The position numbers were made by a program, and so were the translations under genes. Shown here piece after piece: positions 9,234 to 18,370 of a stretch of DNA of 64,000 nucleotides; positions within the stretch are counted from its first letter, which is position 1; the number at the start of each line of letters is the position of its first letter. The stretch lies in the NCBI GenBank assembly GCA_011390465.1, contig JAABSH010000009.1, forward strand, positions 1-64,000. Reading direction: 5' to 3'. The stretch comes from Desulfobacteraceae bacterium. GTDB taxonomy: Bacteria > Desulfobacterota > Desulfobacteria > Desulfobacterales > Desulfosalsimonadaceae. The notes beneath the pieces are model-generated. The model had not been told where the DNA came from. It saw nothing but the letters and a program-made list of their open reading frames with translations, and did not search any database.

Positions 9234-12200
9234 CGCAGCTCCAATCTTGTCCTGATAAGTTTCATCTTCTTCAGTGCCTTGATAGCCTCGTCATGATCCG
9301 GGTGCTCGTCTTCGCTATAATTCCCGGCATTCAGCCCTTTATAAATATCAACCCAGAGCTCAAAGGAAACAGGCTGGCCAGACTTCTCAAAGACATTGTC
9401 ACCATCGGCGATTACCTTTGTATTAAATGATTCATAGGCCATCTTGGTTTTCTGATAGGTATCCTTGGCATTCGGCTCTTCCATAATGCTTTTGCCTTCA
9501 GACTGAAGCAGCTTGTTCAATGCCTGAAGCTGAGTGCTGCGGATAATTTTCCTCAAATCGGATTTGATCGTATCCAGTCTGTCGGAGATCTTCTGCTGCA
9601 TTGGCTGGAGCTTGGACTCGCATGCGTCCACCTCGTCTTTCAGCATGGTAAGAAGCTCATCTTCAGCGGTATCATCGCACTGGGATTGAATCTGACTTTC
9701 CAAACCACCGGAGACCATCCCGTTGTATTTCTGAATCTCAGACTTGACCCCGCTGAGACCAGAAAGGATTTCCTGTGGTGCATCTTTGGTAAATTCGGAA
9801 AGCTGCGTCCATACGCTATTAGTGGCATCAAATGTCTGAATGACCGATTCCCAGCGAGTTCTTAAGGTAATAAATCTTACATGGAAGCTGTCGGACATGT
9901 CCGGTGAGACAAGATCACCCAATGCCGATAGCCGCCCCCAGGCTGACTCGTATTTTGAATCCACAAGATACTGATCGATTAGCAGGGTATAGTTACCAGC
10001 CTTAATCGTTGCCATGCGTGTCATGGATGGAGAGCCAACACCTTTCAGGGCATTTTCCAGCTCGTTCTGGATAGCCTTGAGCGGCAGTGTCAGCGGAACG
10101 ATCGGGAATGGCTTACCGGAAACGAGTTTGAGTTCGTTGCTGTCCTTGATGATTCGGTTGATTTCGGACAGAAGCTCCTCGCGTTTGGACAGAAAATTCT
10201 TTTTAAGCCAACTCAGGAAAGAGACCTTCTGCCAGAGCGAAAGTGTACTGTATTTTCGTTCAAACTGACCGATTTGGGCTGCTACACATTCGAATTCCAC
10301 ATTTTTGCTGCCGATTTCCAGCGGACACACTTTAATAATCAGGTTTTCGATCTGCAGAATATTTGCAACCAATTCCGTAAACGAATCCTCCTGTAACGAA
10401 TTTACAGACGATGCCGTAAGGATCTTAAAATCAATCGCTTTGATTTTCTTCTCGGCATCATCCAGCTTCAAACTGGCATCCGGATATGAAGCATTCCACA
10501 GGATTCCTGCCTGAGTCGGGAAAAGCCCTTCACAGTTTTTAATGGCTTCCTTACACTCGTTCTTCAGCCATTTGGAAGCGGCTTCCCGCCGAATTTCCAA
10601 CTGATTCTGATCTATTGCACGGAAAAGCTCCCCGCTGGTCTGACGAACAACACCCAGTCCAATCAGCAACTCAAGGATCTGCTCTATTTGCTGAACCGGC
10701 TTGAACTCCGTTTCAGGCACAATAAAAAAGAAATTCTTAGCCAGCTTATTCGCCGCAGTCTGTGTTTTCAGTTCACGCAAAATTGAAAAGAAACACCGGG
10801 GCACTCTCGGATTGTGATCCGTGGTTAAAATTTCCAGCAGATCACCATAGCTCCATGCGGTTGGAGGGTTGGTATTCTTTTTGGCAGCCTGCTTGCAGTT
10901 TTCAAACTCCACATCACTTAATGGGCCAGCATGATTCTCATGGGCAGCATCCAGCGAGTTGTTCGTTGCAAGCATATAGCGGTAGCCCTTGGCAAAATCC
11001 GCAACCGGAATGCCTTTTGCCTTGCTCCAGATTGGAGCGATCAGGTAACCGTCCTGCCTGATTTTGTTTGCCCAGTTTCTGGCCTTTGAAACCCATTCAT
11101 CCTGATAGGACTTCAGCAGACCATTGGCGACTTTGCTGAGCCTTGCTTCCTGTGGTTCGAATACAGATCCCCGGGCAGAATATTTAATCAGGAAATCTTC
11201 TTCCTGAACCACAAGGCGAGAGGTCAGCACGCATCTCTTCAGAATCGGATATTTATCAAGTTGCTCTTCAAAGGCTGCATAGTCTGCGGATGCAGGAAAT
11301 AACACGATAATCGGATGCACCCGCCCGGTGCCAAGGTATGTGCTCAGCTTTCTGATGGTCTCATCGGCGTCGAGGCAATAAACGATTGTCAGCTTGCCGT
11401 CCGGTGTCACCCGGAATCCATCCACAGATGGCGATGTGAATCGTGAAGAGAACACCTGATGAGGAATGCCGGACAATGCCTTTACGGTAGCTGCGTTCGC
11501 TAAGGACTCATCCAATAGCTTTGCCAAACCAAGGCATGTCGCAACAGTCCGTTTATTTTTAGAAGCGGATACCTCCTTTACATAATCCTCAAGCTTCTGC
11601 TCAAAGCGGCCGTCCTTGAAGAACCGGACACTTTCCGTATTCGGATTGAGCAATTTGTTGAATTCCTTCCACAGGCGGAACGTCATTCCGATAAAGCGGC
11701 TGTCTTCCACCCGGTAATCGGGGCTTAGGAATATCCTGTGCAGCGCCTCTGCGGCAAACTCAATTCCATCCCTTGGGTAAAGAGCCGTCAGTTGCTCGCC
11801 CCATTGCTCAAGGTCGGTGTAGATGACAATTTCCGAAGCCTCGTTGCTTCCTGCCGTGACCGAAAAGGCTTTCAACGCTTCCAGCAATCCCACCACGGAC
11901 AATTGGCATGTGGCGGTAAAGTAGGTGTCTGATCTCCCTTCAATCGGTTTGAAGCCGTATTCAGGCCGGATGAGTTCACTGGCAAGCGTTGACGCGTCGA
12001 TATGCACCATACTCAACTCAGCAAATGTCTTTCCGCGTCCTGCGATTTCATGCTCAAGGAGGATTTCAGCAACAGCCGGGGAGATGTTGGTAGGTGATGT
12101 TCCGCCCACGCCCAAGGGGAGCTGGCCGTAAACAATACGCTCCACGGTTTCCTGATGCACATCCTTGATCTTGCCGATCAAAGGCATGGCGGCGTTATCG

Positions 12201-13294
12201 TTGAAAATGTTGCCAGCCCGAGCATCGGTTTTGGCAAAATCCCTGATCAATGCCCACGAACTGATATCTTCGTTTCGCTCTTTGTGTCGGGCATAGGTCT
12301 CATGCACCGATGACATAATGACGTTCAGCCAGCCGAAGTTTCTGTTGGCCGAGAGGAAAGCCGCCTCCAGTGTACCCGCCGGATATTCCACCGACTTCGG
12401 CTCAGCCAGCGACTCTTTGATATGATTCACATACCGGCTTACATCGGTGACCTGATTCGGTTCGATGGTTACACTGCTGGCGCGACGCAAGTTCGGACCG
12501 ATCTGAATCTGGTCCCTCATACCCATGGAGCAGAGCAGCAGGAAATTCACATAGGGGTGCTGGCTGCGCCAGTTTTCGTGCTTGATAACCTCGGAGACCA
12601 TCAGCAGGTATTCATCATCAATACTGGACGGGGTGTCATCACGAAGGCCCCGCTTCAGATCACCGGGGGTTTCCACTTCGTCAACGATTATCCAGAGATG
12701 TTTGATCCCTTTAGGTTTGAGGATTTCCATTGCGGCATCGAGCCGTGCGGAATAATCCAGCTCTTTGTTTTTCACGCAGGCGGTCAACTGATCAAGCGGA
12801 ATCCCCTTGGCATGAAGGACGTTGGTGATGTCTGTATAGAGCGCTTTAACGCCACCGGATTTCACATCGCATTCGAGCGTCTGACGAAGGGATTCAACGG
12901 TGAGTCGTGCAACCCATGTGGGTGCATCAAGCTCATCATCACATACAGAGCTGTAGCGTATGTACACAGGCAGGACACCATCGGACAGCGCCGGTTCAAG
13001 CACCCGTGCCTTTTTATCTTTTCGGTTATAGGGAGCGACCACATATTCGTGTTCATTCAAGAGCCACTCATCGATCTGTCCGGTGGCCTCTCCAATCAGT
13101 TCATAGCCGAGACGGGTCTTACCAAGACCCCAGTCTCCGAATGCCACGAAAAATCCCGCAATATCGTGAGTCTGACCATCCCAGAACGAACGCCGGAATT
13201 GGTGCAGAGCGTTAAATACCTGATTTTGTCCAACCATGCAGAAGCTGGGTGGATAAAGCGCGACTCCTTTTGCTGCCCAAGGTTTCATTATCAT
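9230..13294 (-). CDS. Very large P-loop ATPase (~1354 aa), uncharacterised
   Basis: Walker A GDWGLGKTRLGYEL, Walker B HLWIIVDEVE; start taken at MIMKPWAAKG (13294), adjacent to the upstream stop. Confidence 0.85.
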   Translation of the reverse strand: MIMKPWAAKGVALYPPSFCMVGQNQVFNALHQFRRSFWDGQTHDIAGFFVAFGDWGLGKTRLGYELIGEATGQIDEWLLNEHEYVVAPYNRKDKKARVLEPALSDGVLPVYIRYSSVCDDELDAPTWVARLTVESLRQTLECDVKSGGVKALYTDITNVLHAKGIPLDQLTACVKNKELDYSARLDAAMEILKPKGIKHLWIIVDEVETPGDLKRGLRDDTPSSIDDEYLLMVSEVIKHENWRSQHPYVNFLLLCSMGMRDQIQIGPNLRRASSVTIEPNQVTDVSRYVNHIKESLAEPKSVEYPAGTLEAAFLSANRNFGWLNVIMSSVHETYARHKERNEDISSWALIRDFAKTDARAGNIFNDNAAMPLIGKIKDVHQETVERIVYGQLPLGVGGTSPTNISPAVAEILLEHEIAGRGKTFAELSMVHIDASTLASELIRPEYGFKPIEGRSDTYFTATCQLSVVGLLEALKAFSVTAGSNEASEIVIYTDLEQWGEQLTALYPRDGIEFAAEALHRIFLSPDYRVEDSRFIGMTFRLWKEFNKLLNPNTESVRFFKDGRFEQKLEDYVKEVSASKNKRTVATCLGLAKLLDESLANAATVKALSGIPHQVFSSRFTSPSVDGFRVTPDGKLTIVYCLDADETIRKLSTYLGTGRVHPIIVLFPASADYAAFEEQLDKYPILKRCVLTSRLVVQEEDFLIKYSARGSVFEPQEARLSKVANGLLKSYQDEWVSKARNWANKIRQDGYLIAPIWSKAKGIPVADFAKGYRYMLATNNSLDAAHENHAGPLSDVEFENCKQAAKKNTNPPTAWSYGDLLEILTTDHNPRVPRCFFSILRELKTQTAANKLAKNFFFIVPETEFKPVQQIEQILELLIGLGVVRQTSGELFRAIDQNQLEIRREAASKWLKNECKEAIKNCEGLFPTQAGILWNASYPDASLKLDDAEKKIKAIDFKILTASSVNSLQEDSFTELVANILQIENLIIKVCPLEIGSKNVEFECVAAQIGQFERKYSTLSLWQKVSFLSWLKKNFLSKREELLSEINRIIKDSNELKLVSGKPFPIVPLTLPLKAIQNELENALKGVGSPSMTRMATIKAGNYTLLIDQYLVDSKYESAWGRLSALGDLVSPDMSDSFHVRFITLRTRWESVIQTFDATNSVWTQLSEFTKDAPQEILSGLSGVKSEIQKYNGMVSGGLESQIQSQCDDTAEDELLTMLKDEVDACESKLQPMQQKISDRLDTIKSDLRKIIRSTQLQALNKLLQSEGKSIMEEPNAKDTYQKTKMAYESFNTKVIADGDNVFEKSGQPVSFELWVDIYKGLNAGNYSEDEHPDHDEAIKALKKMKLIRTRLELR

Positions 13295-13295
13295 T

Positions 13296-14462
13296 TTACT
13301 GTTCCTCCGCGAGGTTGTTATTCGTTTTAATTCCGATAACCGTCCCTCTTGCGGACGGTGTAAATTCAATTTTCAGGCGACGATAGTTACTGTCACCGAA
13401 CAAGCCGCGTCCCATCCGGGGCTGGCCAGTGTGATAGGTTTCAATGACTAGACGGTCGTCATACATGGCTTCATGTGCAAACTGGTCCAGAGCCTCTTCC
13501 CGCTCTTCAACCGGGGTCTGGCAAAGCTCGCCAAATTTGTCCGCAAGGGCGCTGGCGATGGCGTATCCTTCAACGTCCATGGTTTGCCGCAATGCATCAA
13601 GAAAGAACTCATCCTTTGACTTGCCTTGGCCCCCGGAAGCCGAAACGCCGAATGATTCAAGGACATCGTGACCGAGCATCCGGCCAACGTGATCCGTATC
13701 AACGGCCCAGCCATTGCCTTCGTCACTGAAAATTCCGATATAGAAAAGCAACCCGAAGCTCTTTTTAATGGCTGATGAAAGATCCTTAATGGAGGGCTGG
13801 TCGACACGTATGCCACACCATTCAATGGACAGACTCAAGCCGTGTTCCGACAGTTCGGCAATCCATAAGGGACCCAATGCCAATTCCGCATGGTCGGAGA
13901 GCAGGGCATTGAACTGCAGACAATCCTTGGAGGTGATATCCAGTCTGGCCTGTTCCGGCCCTATAAATGACATCTGACTCTTGGGGAATTTGTTGAACAC
14001 GTCCACCTGCAGCAGCCAGCCCTTGAGCATCAGCCCAATCAGAAGTCGTGTTCTTGGTTCCCGGAGCAGAAGATTTTTTGCCAGCAAATGAAGCCACTCA
14101 TCTGACTCAGCGCTATTCTTGTAGGTGTTTCCCAGCTCCAATCCTGCCTCAGAAACCACAAAACCGTGGTCTGTTTTCCGGATAAGGTCGAGCCCGTTTA
14201 CACACAGCCTCTGGCCGAAACGCTCGAAGCCCATGGCGTTGACAATCCCATCTGTTCCACGTCCTCGAGGTTTACCATCTTTCTTGAAGGTCAGGGTCGG
14301 CGTGATATCGAACAGCTCCTGCTCGATCTCCTGTCGTGTATAAACACGGCCTTCTTCCGCCCGGGCGAGAGCCTCCGGGTATTCCTGATACCTTGTCGGG
14401 TCACTCCACAGAAATAGTTTTGGTAATGCTACCTTCGAGGAGGTGTCTTTTATCTGACTCAT
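13296..14462 (-). CDS. Hypothetical protein of the cluster (388 aa)
   Basis: Long ORF, 4-bp overlap with the upstream gene; no domain recognised. Confidence 0.8.
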   Translation of the reverse strand: MSQIKDTSSKVALPKLFLWSDPTRYQEYPEALARAEEGRVYTRQEIEQELFDITPTLTFKKDGKPRGRGTDGIVNAMGFERFGQRLCVNGLDLIRKTDHGFVVSEAGLELGNTYKNSAESDEWLHLLAKNLLLREPRTRLLIGLMLKGWLLQVDVFNKFPKSQMSFIGPEQARLDITSKDCLQFNALLSDHAELALGPLWIAELSEHGLSLSIEWCGIRVDQPSIKDLSSAIKKSFGLLFYIGIFSDEGNGWAVDTDHVGRMLGHDVLESFGVSASGGQGKSKDEFFLDALRQTMDVEGYAIASALADKFGELCQTPVEEREEALDQFAHEAMYDDRLVIETYHTGQPRMGRGLFGDSNYRRLKIEFTPSARGTVIGIKTNNNLAEEQ

Positions 14463-15670
14463 GTATTCACCTCCTGCGGTTGATTTTTTTGTAAATGTTT
14501 TCTGACCGCTTCAATCATGCGGTCCTGCAAAGACTTGCCGGGCCGAAACACGGAACGAAGCCGTCCTGCCATCAAGGTGGACTGGAAATCTTCATGAAGA
14601 ACGAGGTTGTCATCGGCCTGTTCCAGAATGTCCAGAGCCAGCAGGTTCTCCATCATATTTGCAACCTGTTCCTCCTCCAGCGGTCTGGCGGCAAAACACT
14701 CCTGGCATTGAACCAGCGGCGGCAACCAGTCTTTCAGTAATCCCATTTTCCGTGTTTCATAAAACAGCGCCACACCGGACAACCCGGCTCCGGGTTGTAA
14801 AACCAATTCGAAGCTCGGTGAAAAAGCGGTCTTTGCCCGGTAATGATTAATCGCCAGCTGGGTCACGGCCTTGTAAAATGGCTGTTCAATCAGAGCATCC
14901 TGCAACGCATTCCGGGCAGCGTCAGCTGTCCCCATCTCACTCATCGGCTTTCCATGTTCATCAAAGAGCGCGATGCCGCTTTGAATATCCGATCGGCTGA
15001 CATTCCATGGTGCGGGAACCAGATTCATGAACTGCGCATTGCCGTCAGCGTCAACTAAGGGAAGGATCGGAAGAAGTGCCGGCGTGCGACCATGAACGTT
15101 GCACGGTTCGGGCTTGGCATAGGGCACAAAACGTTTGAGTACAAAATCAAAAAGGTCCTGGGGGCGGGCAGTCCGGCCCAGTAAGGATTGATTCCAGTTA
15201 TCCCAGTTGGTCTGCCTTTCGGGAAGAGACGCAAGCAGTGATGGTATCTGATCCGCTTTCTGGTCGATGATCCGTTTCCCATCGGCCTCGATTCGGTTCA
15301 GCATCCGGTTTATAGCTGAGAGGAACGGCAGCAGCTCATCGCCGGACCATTTTTCAACCTCATCATGCAGTCCCTGCTTGGCGGCGGAAGCGGCACCTTC
15401 GGCAAGAATGGAAATCAGATAGTCGCGATATTCTGGAACTTGAAATAAAGCGTTACGAAGCGCCTTTTCTGTATCTTCCCGGAGCAGGCTCCAGAGTTTG
15501 GGTGAAAGGCTCCAGATATCCGTGGCCGTCGTATGCAGAACTCCCGCATTTTCAAGGGCGGTAATCCAGTCCTGAGCACCGGTAACGCCGTCCAGTTCAA
15601 AACGGGTTACCTCGCCCCATGTAATGAGGTGCTCAATCAGTTTTTTTGCTGATGCCAATTGGCGTTTCAC
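14459..15670 (-). CDS. Hypothetical protein of the cluster (403 aa)
   Basis: Long ORF, 4-bp overlaps on both sides; no domain recognised. Confidence 0.8.
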   Translation of the reverse strand: MKRQLASAKKLIEHLITWGEVTRFELDGVTGAQDWITALENAGVLHTTATDIWSLSPKLWSLLREDTEKALRNALFQVPEYRDYLISILAEGAASAAKQGLHDEVEKWSGDELLPFLSAINRMLNRIEADGKRIIDQKADQIPSLLASLPERQTNWDNWNQSLLGRTARPQDLFDFVLKRFVPYAKPEPCNVHGRTPALLPILPLVDADGNAQFMNLVPAPWNVSRSDIQSGIALFDEHGKPMSEMGTADAARNALQDALIEQPFYKAVTQLAINHYRAKTAFSPSFELVLQPGAGLSGVALFYETRKMGLLKDWLPPLVQCQECFAARPLEEEQVANMMENLLALDILEQADDNLVLHEDFQSTLMAGRLRSVFRPGKSLQDRMIEAVRKHLQKNQPQEVNT

Positions 15671-16800
15671 TTGTTATCCCCCAAGTGTTCCTCAATCATT
15701 TTGCGCTCTTTTTCTAATTCCAGCTTTAGCTCTTTTTCGCTTGGCAGATAAAGCATATATTTTGACGCGAAAATCTGTTTCCGCTCACTCAGTACCGAAT
15801 ATTTGGCAACGGCTTCATTTTTCTTTGTGCAGAGAACCAGTCCAATGGTAGGGTTGTCATCATCTGCTGTATACAAATCATCAAACATCCGGACATACCC
15901 ATCCATCTGCCCCACATCCTTGTAAGAAAGCTCCCCCATTTTGAGGTCGATCAGCAGATAGCATTTGATAATGCAGTTGTAGAACACCAGATCGATGTAG
16001 AGATCTGTATCATCAAAGCGCAGCCGTTTCTGTCTCCCGACAAAAGCAAACCCCTTTCCCAGTTCCAGAAGAAATTTTTGTAAATGGGTAATGATAGCCT
16101 GCTCCAATGTGGTTTCACGCAGGCTCGGAGAATCCGGCAACCCGAGGAATTCTAACACATAGGGTGATTTTAAAATTGTCTCGGGAGACCTGGGGTTCCC
16201 GGGCAGGCGTTCTCTGTCAGAAGCTGTCAGGCCAGCTTCGCCGCGGTTCGATATGATCCGCTCATAATAAGAAGAATGAATCTGTCTTTCCAGTTGCGCC
16301 TTGCTCCATCCACATTCAATGGCCTCTAACTCGTAAAATAAACGGGCTTTTCCGTCCGCTACGCGCATCAGGGCGCGGTAGTGGGACCAGGAAAGCTGCG
16401 ATGAAAAGCGCGTTGTCGGCTTTATATCTACAGGCACCAATTCGCCACCTGATGGGTGACCTTTTGTAATCAGGCCTGATTGGTCACCTGATGGGTGACC
16501 AATTTCAGGGAACCGGTCCTGGTAGACCTGATAAAATGTCCGAAAATATTTAAGATTGGTTAAAGAATAGCCGGAAGCATACCGTTTTGTTAATCGTTCG
16601 GACATATCTTCTAAAACCCGTTTCCCATATTCTGCCCGTTCCTCGCCTCCCTGTAATTCCTGCACGATCTCCCGCCCGATTAACCAATAGGCCACAACCA
16701 TGTTACTATTGACAGAACGGACAACATTGGATCGGGCTTCTTCAAGGATGCTGACAATCCGGTCGAAAAGGGAGTTTAATTTTTCAGGTACGTTATTCAT
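15667..16800 (-). CDS. yhcG: PDDEXK nuclease domain protein, YhcG/DUF1016 family
   Basis: VVAYWLIGREIVQELQGGEERAEYGKRVLEDMSERL... and DLYIDLVFYNCIIKCYLLIDLKMGEL are characteristic. Confidence 0.93.
   Translation of the reverse strand: MNNVPEKLNSLFDRIVSILEEARSNVVRSVNSNMVVAYWLIGREIVQELQGGEERAEYGKRVLEDMSERLTKRYASGYSLTNLKYFRTFYQVYQDRFPEIGHPSGDQSGLITKGHPSGGELVPVDIKPTTRFSSQLSWSHYRALMRVADGKARLFYELEAIECGWSKAQLERQIHSSYYERIISNRGEAGLTASDRERLPGNPRSPETILKSPYVLEFLGLPDSPSLRETTLEQAIITHLQKFLLELGKGFAFVGRQKRLRFDDTDLYIDLVFYNCIIKCYLLIDLKMGELSYKDVGQMDGYVRMFDDLYTADDDNPTIGLVLCTKKNEAVAKYSVLSERKQIFASKYMLYLPSEKELKLELEKERKMIEEHLGDNK
16446..16500. repeat. Clustered palindromes inside yhcG (CACCTGATGGGTGACC x2 around ATCAGGCCTGAT)
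   Basis: CACCTGATGGGTGACC at 16446-16461 and 16485-16500; ATCAGGCCTGAT palindrome at 16469-16480. Confidence 0.85.
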
Positions 16801-16839
16801 GGCTTTAGCTCCTATCTTCTCTTATCAAAGCTGCTTCAT

Positions 16840-17907
16840 TCATCCCGTCACCACCCATTGCATAAATTTTCTTTTCAAATCGTCTGTTTGTTTCCGTGTA
16901 AGATTTTTACCGGAGTAGGCTGAAACCTTGGTCTCGCGGCCGGAGTCCTTGAACTTTTTGTAGGTTGAGAACTCAAATGATTTGGCCGTCAACGCCTGTT
17001 CTTCAAAGCGGTATTCATACCGCTCGTTATGACCTATGAAGGCTCCGCAAGGATCGGTTGTCCAGTAACCCGGGTAACTCAACCGTTCCAAGGCACGGCG
17101 CATTTCAACGGCGGACTGATACCTGCTGGCGGGATCTACATGGACCGCCTTATTGATAACAGTTTTAAGGTTCCGGGGAACGAAGGGCTGGTAATCACTG
17201 GTCTGAACGACTTTTCCATCCTTCACCAGCTGATAGTAGTCACCCTGACCCAAGGCATTGAATTTGTCGCGGATGTGACCAATACCATTAAGCAAGCGGA
17301 ATGCGGTCAAACCCACCTGATAAATATCCGTCTGCACATTGATCTGATTGGAATTGAGCACTTCCGGAGCAATGTGCAGTTTGTATGCACTCCTTGGCTG
17401 AACCGGCTGCCCACTCGGTGAGTGACAAGTGATGCCATAATCGGTCAACACCCCTTGGTTGGCATCTCCGATAAGGATGTTTTTTGGCTTAATATCGTTG
17501 TGATAGAGGTTCAGTTCGTGCAGATATTCCAGTCCCCGCAGAATGTCGGCCATGAAGCGAATCACCTCAGGAAGCGGCATAAAATTCCCTGAATTGACCC
17601 CGGAGAGGATGGACCCGTTTGCATGGTAATCCATGGCGATAATGACAAGGTCGGTTCCGTTGTGCTGAACCACATCCGCATAGTGCATTTTCACCAGATT
17701 GGCATGATCCAAATGGTTCCCGATCCGAGCCTCCTGAAGGCGCTCATCAATCGCTACCCCTTGGGCCAGCACTTTTACTGCAACATCCCGGGAAATGGTC
17801 CGATCGTGGGCCAACCATACATCACCAAAGCCACCGCCCCCGATGGACTGTTGGAGGACATACTTATAAATGGTCTGCCCGGGATTGATCTGCACTCGCT
17901 GCTGCAT
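16840..17907 (-). CDS. Serine/threonine protein kinase
   Basis: SIGGGGFGDVWLAHD, DVAVKVL, LYHNDIKPKNILI, LTDYGI, APEVL. Confidence 0.92.
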   Translation of the reverse strand: MQQRVQINPGQTIYKYVLQQSIGGGGFGDVWLAHDRTISRDVAVKVLAQGVAIDERLQEARIGNHLDHANLVKMHYADVVQHNGTDLVIIAMDYHANGSILSGVNSGNFMPLPEVIRFMADILRGLEYLHELNLYHNDIKPKNILIGDANQGVLTDYGITCHSPSGQPVQPRSAYKLHIAPEVLNSNQINVQTDIYQVGLTAFRLLNGIGHIRDKFNALGQGDYYQLVKDGKVVQTSDYQPFVPRNLKTVINKAVHVDPASRYQSAVEMRRALERLSYPGYWTTDPCGAFIGHNERYEYRFEEQALTAKSFEFSTYKKFKDSGRETKVSAYSGKNLTRKQTDDLKRKFMQWVVTG

Positions 17908-18368
17908 TATTTATCCCTCCCGGTCCATGCGGCAGCCACGGCATCAGCCATTTGCGCATTCCAGTATTTATCTGAACGTCCCACATTGGCTTCGGCAAAT
18001 GCCTGGACTTTTTTTGAGCTCATGCCTTGCTGCATGTTTGCATATAGAAAGGTGTGGGCCGTTTTTCCGTTCTGAAGGGCGGACAGCATAACAACACCAT
18101 CCATGTGGGTTGAAAAACGGTTCGCCATCTTTTCTGTTCCGAACTGGTTCATCTTGATAGCGACTTTGGAAATATCGGGATACATCCTGTATAGCCGCTC
18201 AAGTTCCGAATAAAGCCATTGCAGCTTTTGAGGTATCTCCTGACGGTCTGCCGGAAAATCCAGTTTGTTCTCAGCGGCGGAATTAGCCAACGAGGCTGTC
18301 TGACCATCCCATTCAACAATGGCGTAGCGGACACAGGTTGAAGCGGTGCGTATCCCGAGTATCTGCAT
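17907..18368 (-). CDS. Small RNase H/RuvC-fold-like protein, catalytic acids degenerate
   Basis: 153 aa; MQILGIRTASTCVRYAIVEWDG resembles RuvC beta1 with D->R; VAIKMNQFG with E->K; C-terminal QMADAVAAAW resembles the last acidic motif. Confidence 0.45.
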   Translation of the reverse strand: MQILGIRTASTCVRYAIVEWDGQTASLANSAAENKLDFPADRQEIPQKLQWLYSELERLYRMYPDISKVAIKMNQFGTEKMANRFSTHMDGVVMLSALQNGKTAHTFLYANMQQGMSSKKVQAFAEANVGRSDKYWNAQMADAVAAAWTGRDK

Positions 18369-18370
18369 GA

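Noticed and set aside
12422-13330. 302-aa ORF on the plus strand
   Set aside because: Antisense to the giant ATPase gene, low-complexity His/Cys-rich composition typical of shadow ORFs.
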